46,415 bases of DNA. Source: Planctomycetota bacterium. Its GTDB lineage: Bacteria; Planctomycetota; MHYJ01; WSZJ01. The notes under the pieces are model-generated. The model was not told the origin of the DNA and did not search any database. It saw only the letters and a list, made by a program, of their open reading frames with translations. Shown here piece after piece: positions 43,316 through 46,415 of the stretch. The translations under genes and the position numbers were made by a program. The first letter of the stretch is position 1. Each line of letters opens with the position of its first letter. The DNA lies in NCBI GenBank assembly GCA_009773755.1, contig WSZJ01000054.1, positions 993 to 47,407 of the forward strand, given 5' to 3'.

Positions 43316-44358
43316 CTACGAGCGGCCCTCTGCGCGGGCTCTTGACGCCTCCACCCGTTTGCGCAGTTCGGCGTCGTTGGGAAGTCCCTGAGCCAGTTTC
43401 TTGCAGGCGTAAAGCACGGTTGCGTGGTTCTTTCCGCCGAAGTGCTTCGCGATCTCCTGCAGTGAATGGGCCGTCAACTGCTTGGCGAGGAAGAAACAGA
43501 CGTGCCTCGGCGCCGTGAGCCGGCGCGCCCGGCCCCTTCCGGTGAGCTCGGCGGTGCGCAGCCCGAACTGCCGGGCCACGGCTTCCAGGATGGAGTCGAG
43601 CGTCGGTCCGGAAGTCTTCAACGGGCCGCTTGCGGCGGCGGCCGCGGCGACGGAAATGGTCGCGAGGTCGCGAAGCCTGTCCCAGCGGGCGAGAACGTCG
43701 CGGACGTTGGCCGGGGTCGAGGCGGCGGCGGCCAGAGCGTCGAAAGGCAGCGTGCGGCGATCCCGAAGCGCGGCGAGCTGGAGAAGAGAGCGTCGGCCGG
43801 GCTCGTCGGGAGGCTCCAGCCTCACCTGCATGGCGGCCGACAGGCGCGACTGGAGCGGCTTGCGCAGTCCCTCGATGTGACGATGCTGCGACCCGCGGAA
43901 TCGAGATGGTCGAAGACATGAAGAAACTCTTCCTGCGTCGCCGGGCGACCGGCGAGCCGGTCGACATCGTCGAGAAGGAGAACTTCCGTTGAACGGTATT
44001 TCTGCCGGAACGCCGCCATCCTTCCTTGCGTGGAGGCGTACGTGAACTGGCGCATGAAGTCGTCGCAGGTCACCCGCACCACGGCGGGCCGCCGCCCGGC
44101 GCCGTCGCGCAGGCCGGCGTCGATTCCCGCCAGCAGGTGCGATTTGCCGTTCCCCTCGCCCCCCGCGATGAGCAGGACGCGCGACCATGCGCCTCGTGAC
44201 TCCACGAATCGCCGGGAAGCCTCGTGAGCCAGCCGGTTCCACGGACCGGTGACCGTCGTCGCAAGCGTCGCGCCGGCCGTCCCTGTCCCCGTCTCCGGCC
44301 GCGCGCCCGGCGCGCCCCCCCTCGCCCTCGGCTCGCCGAGGGCCGTCACTGGTGTCAT
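43316..44358 (-). CDS. dnaA: Replication initiator DnaA, short N-terminus, frame broken in sensor I
   Basis: The ATG at 44358 has GGGAG upstream. The first part has DnaA domain III features: GPWNRLAHEA, Walker A IAGGEGNGKSHLLAG, FRQKYRSTEVLLLDDVDRLA (Walker B), GRPATQEEFLHVFDHLDSAG. The frame is lost near 43873-43882. The adjacent frame continues HIEGLRKPLQSRLSAAMQVR, the lid, and domain IV with TAPRHVCFFLAKQLTAHSLQ, EIAKHFGGKNHATVLYACKK, the DnaA-box-binding helix-turn-helix. About seven residues including TSDR of sensor I are missing. The N-terminus before domain III is only about 40 residues, so domain I is absent or minimal. It may be a paralogue or the sole DnaA; no DnaA-box cluster is nearby. 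Confidence 0.85.
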
Positions 44359-44531
44359 CTCTCCCTCTCGTCCGTTTGCGAACCGGGGGCGCCGGGACGA
44401 ATGATGAGTGCAGGCCGGATTCGCGCCCTTCGCTTCGCCTCTCTCGTTCCCGCGAAGATCTTAAGGAAGTAATGACCGCCGCCGCAATCTCGCCACTTCA
44501 TTTTTATTTCTGCGAAAAAAAGAAGCCCACG

Positions 44532-45254
44532 CTACTTCAGCGCTTCGCCGACATCGTCTCGCAGCCGATCGAGCGGAAAGTTCTTCCCAGGGCAATCCGT
44601 CGGCTCCCCTCGCACCTCGCTGTGCGGGAGAATTCGCGCGGGGGAAATCGAGTACCGCTTCGCCAGCCACGCCACGAGGTCGCGCAATCCGGAGTACACC
44701 GTTTCGTGAACTTCGACTTCCTCGTAATTCCCCACGACGCAGATCCCGATCCCATGCTGGTTGTACTCGGTGGCCTTCGCCCCTGCGTGGGCACCATGCA
44801 GCTGCGCGATCCATCGGCCGCCGACCTCCACGAAGCCCGCGGGCGAGCCGGCGCCATTGCCTACGACAAAGTGGTAACCGAGCCCGTGCTCCCATCCGTT
44901 CACCTCGCGGTGCATCCTGTCGAATTCCGCCGCGTTGCCGCTGGCCCCCCCGCTGTGGTGCACGACAATCGATCGCCACTCGCGCGTTTCCGGTCGCACC
45001 AGCTGGCCGAGGACGCCTTGCAGCGAAGCCGGAAGCGCCGGAATCTGCGAATAGGGAATCCCGGGGGACGGCTCGGGAGGAAGAGGCTCGGGCTCAGGAT
45101 GCGGATCGGCCCGGAACCCGGGGTGACCCTGCGGCGGCCTGCGCAGCCGAGGCCTCAGGCCCGCCGGCGGAGGGGAAAGAGCGAGGCCGTAGACGAGAAA
45201 GTAGAACGCGATGATCGCGATGGCAAACCTGAATGGCACGGCCCGCCGCTTCAC
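44532..45254 (-). CDS. N-acetylmuramoyl-L-alanine amidase (PGRP/Amidase_2 family)
   Basis: A GTG at 45254 (GGAGGGG upstream) starts an N-terminal membrane anchor (FAIAIIAFYFLVYGLALS). A Pro-rich linker and an Amidase_2 domain follow: WRSIVVHHSGGASGNAAEFD (first zinc His), WEHGLGYHFVVGNG, GRWIAQLHGAHAGA, YNQHGIGICVVGNYEE, ARILPHSEVRGEPTDCPGKN (second His and Cys/Asp region). These zinc enzymes cut the amide between MurNAc and L-Ala. The anchor places it on the periplasmic side. It follows dnaA on the same strand with a 173-bp gap containing no recognised gene. Confidence 0.93.
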   Translation of the reverse strand: MKRRAVPFRFAIAIIAFYFLVYGLALSPPPAGLRPRLRRPPQGHPGFRADPHPEPEPLPPEPSPGIPYSQIPALPASLQGVLGQLVRPETREWRSIVVHHSGGASGNAAEFDRMHREVNGWEHGLGYHFVVGNGAGSPAGFVEVGGRWIAQLHGAHAGAKATEYNQHGIGICVVGNYEEVEVHETVYSGLRDLVAWLAKRYSISPARILPHSEVRGEPTDCPGKNFPLDRLRDDVGEALK

Positions 45255-45272
45255 GGGCCCCTCCGTGCATCT

Positions 45273-46415
45273 CTAATTCTTGTACTTGCCCACCAGCATC
45301 GCGGAATTGTGCCCGCCAAACCCGAACGAGTTGGACATCGCGTACTTCTGCTCGACCTTGCGAGAGACGTTCGGAATGTAGTCGAGGTCGCAGTCGGGAT
45401 CCTTCGATTCCTGGTTGATCGTCGGATGCGCCATGTCGCGCTGGACGCTCATCGCCGTCACCGCGAGTTCCACGCCGCCCGCGGCGCCCAGCAGGTGCCC
45501 GACCATCGACTTCGTGCTCGAAATCGGCAGCTTCGGCGCATAGGCGCCAAATGTCAGCTTGATCCCCTTCGTCTCGATCGCGTCGTTCAACGGCGTCGAA
45601 GTCCCGTGCGCGTTGATGTACGTGACCTCCTCGGGCCGCACGTTCGCGTCCTTCAGCGCCAGCTGCATGCACGCGCTCGCGCCCTGCCCGTCAGGCTCCG
45701 GAGCGGTAATGTGGTACGCGTCGTCGCTCGCCCCAAAGCCGAGCACTTCCGCGTAAATCTTGCCGCCCCGCTTCACCGCGTGATCCAGCCTCTCGAACAC
45801 CAGCATTCCCGCGCCTTCGCCCAGCACAAATCCGTCGCGGTCCTTGTCGAACGGCCGGCTCGCCCGCTCCGGAGCTTCGTTCCGCGTCGAAAGCGCCTTC
45901 AGCGCCATGAACCCCGCCAGCCCGCTCGGCGTCAGCGCCGCTTCACAACCCCCCGTCAGCATGATGTCCGCTTCACCGTACTGGATCGCCCTGAACGCGC
46001 TTCCCATCGCATGATTCGCGCTCGAGCACGCGCTGGCGACGGCCCAGTTCGGACCCCGGAGGCCGAAGCGGATCGCGAGCTGGCCCGGGACGGCATTGGT
46101 CATGAGTTTCGGGATGAAGAACGCGCTGACGCGGCCCGGCCCCTTGTCAAAGAGGCGCCGATGCTGCTCCTCGAGTTCCCGCAGGCCGCCGATCCCCGAC
46201 CCGACGATGCTGCCGGCCCGCGTGCGGTCAATTTTCTCGAGGTTCAGCTCCGAATCCTGGATCGCCAGGGTCCCGGCAGCGATCCCGAACTGCGAGAAGC
46301 GGTCCACGCGTTTCGACTCGCGCTCGTCGATCCAGCGCGAAGGCTCGAAATCGATGCACTCGGCGCCGATCTTCGTGTCGAAAGCGGCCGTGTCGAATGA
46401 CTTGATCGGCCGCAC
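45273..46415 (-). CDS. fabF: 3-oxoacyl-ACP synthase II (FabF), 5' end outside the window
   Basis: 380 codons are present; about 30 N-terminal residues are missing. Condensing-enzyme motifs: catalytic Cys in ASACSSANHAMGSAFRAIQY (residue 130 of the visible part), FDKDRDGFVLGEGAGMLVFE, first His in YINAHGTSTPLNDAIET, Lys/His in SSTKSMVGHLLGAAGGVELA, and C-terminal SNSFGFGGHNSAML. It elongates acyl-ACP by decarboxylative condensation with malonyl-ACP. It precedes the amidase gene by 18 bp on the same strand. The acyl carrier protein and other fab genes would be expected outside the window. Confidence 0.95.
   Translation of the reverse strand: MRPIKSFDTAAFDTKIGAECIDFEPSRWIDERESKRVDRFSQFGIAAGTLAIQDSELNLEKIDRTRAGSIVGSGIGGLRELEEQHRRLFDKGPGRVSAFFIPKLMTNAVPGQLAIRFGLRGPNWAVASACSSANHAMGSAFRAIQYGEADIMLTGGCEAALTPSGLAGFMALKALSTRNEAPERASRPFDKDRDGFVLGEGAGMLVFERLDHAVKRGGKIYAEVLGFGASDDAYHITAPEPDGQGASACMQLALKDANVRPEEVTYINAHGTSTPLNDAIETKGIKLTFGAYAPKLPISSTKSMVGHLLGAAGGVELAVTAMSVQRDMAHPTINQESKDPDCDLDYIPNVSRKVEQKYAMSNSFGFGGHNSAMLVGKYKN

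Noticed and set aside
43251..43967. N-terminal extension of the DUF2961 frame
   Set aside because: Runs through dnaA in another frame; the signal peptide and GGAGG fix the start at 43250.
44359..44531. Searched for a gene or RNA between dnaA and the amidase gene
   Set aside because: No start with a ribosome site, no tRNA-like fold and no terminator was evident.

Overview
The window is a GC-rich, densely packed chromosomal stretch from a bacterium that looks planctomycetal, or from a related PVC or candidate phylum. This rests on gene content, not on a marker search. The content includes large eukaryote-type Ser/Thr kinases with membrane anchors and FG-GAP propellers, an ECF sigma factor of the large 'WKPVYFFVRRRG' type next to a kinase with an N-terminal zinc ribbon, a TIGR03790-type secreted protein, a PhoPQ-activated-pathogenicity-related protein, a DUF2961/GH172 protein, a CFI-box protein and an LL-diaminopimelate aminotransferase. 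Many neighbouring genes overlap by ATGA/GTGA, so translational coupling seems common. No tRNA, rRNA, CRISPR array or complete insertion sequence was seen.

Layout. 1-2.6 kb: a lipoprotein cut by the edge, a methyltransferase, a secreted protein whose frame is crossed by a TGA (possible selenocysteine codon or nonsense mutation), and a lipoprotein. 2.7-3.1 kb: an antitoxin with a truncated VapC toxin. 3.1-5.1 kb: one ORF fusing the XTP/dITP pyrophosphatase RdgB to IMP dehydrogenase GuaB. 5.3-9.6 kb: TIGR03790 protein, an unknown protein, two orphan antitoxin/immunity-like genes, and dapL behind a long hairpin leader. 9.7-12.8 kb: rpsI-rplM with a terminator, two unknown membrane proteins, rsmE. 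12.9-19 kb: HEAT-repeat lipoprotein, CFI-box propeller protein, two bacterial PH-domain proteins, and a kinase with its ECF sigma factor. 19-22.7 kb: radA, a GxxExxY gene bracketed by inverted repeats, a DUF2752 protein, UDP-sugar dehydrogenase.

22.7-35.5 kb is the most striking region. A secretin-domain lipoprotein is followed by three tandem paralogous kinases of about 1,300 residues. Each has a cytoplasmic kinase, one membrane segment, PEGA-like domains and an FG-GAP/PQQ-like propeller predicted to lie outside the membrane. The array ends in a strong terminator inside a GC-only inverted repeat. It reads like a dedicated envelope-sensing kinase array.

35.7-46.4 kb: nadE with its likely regulator nrtR and a palindromic operator over the nadE start codon, a PqaA-like protein, an orphan anti-sigma operon with DUF3106, the GH172-like protein, a broken dnaA, a peptidoglycan amidase and the 3' part of fabF.

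Four genes carry frame breaks. Three (HEAT lipoprotein, ECF-linked kinase, radA) sit in G/C homopolymers, which suggests uncorrected sequencing indels. The fourth (dnaA) looks like a 22-nt deletion between 10-bp direct repeats that removed the sensor I motif.
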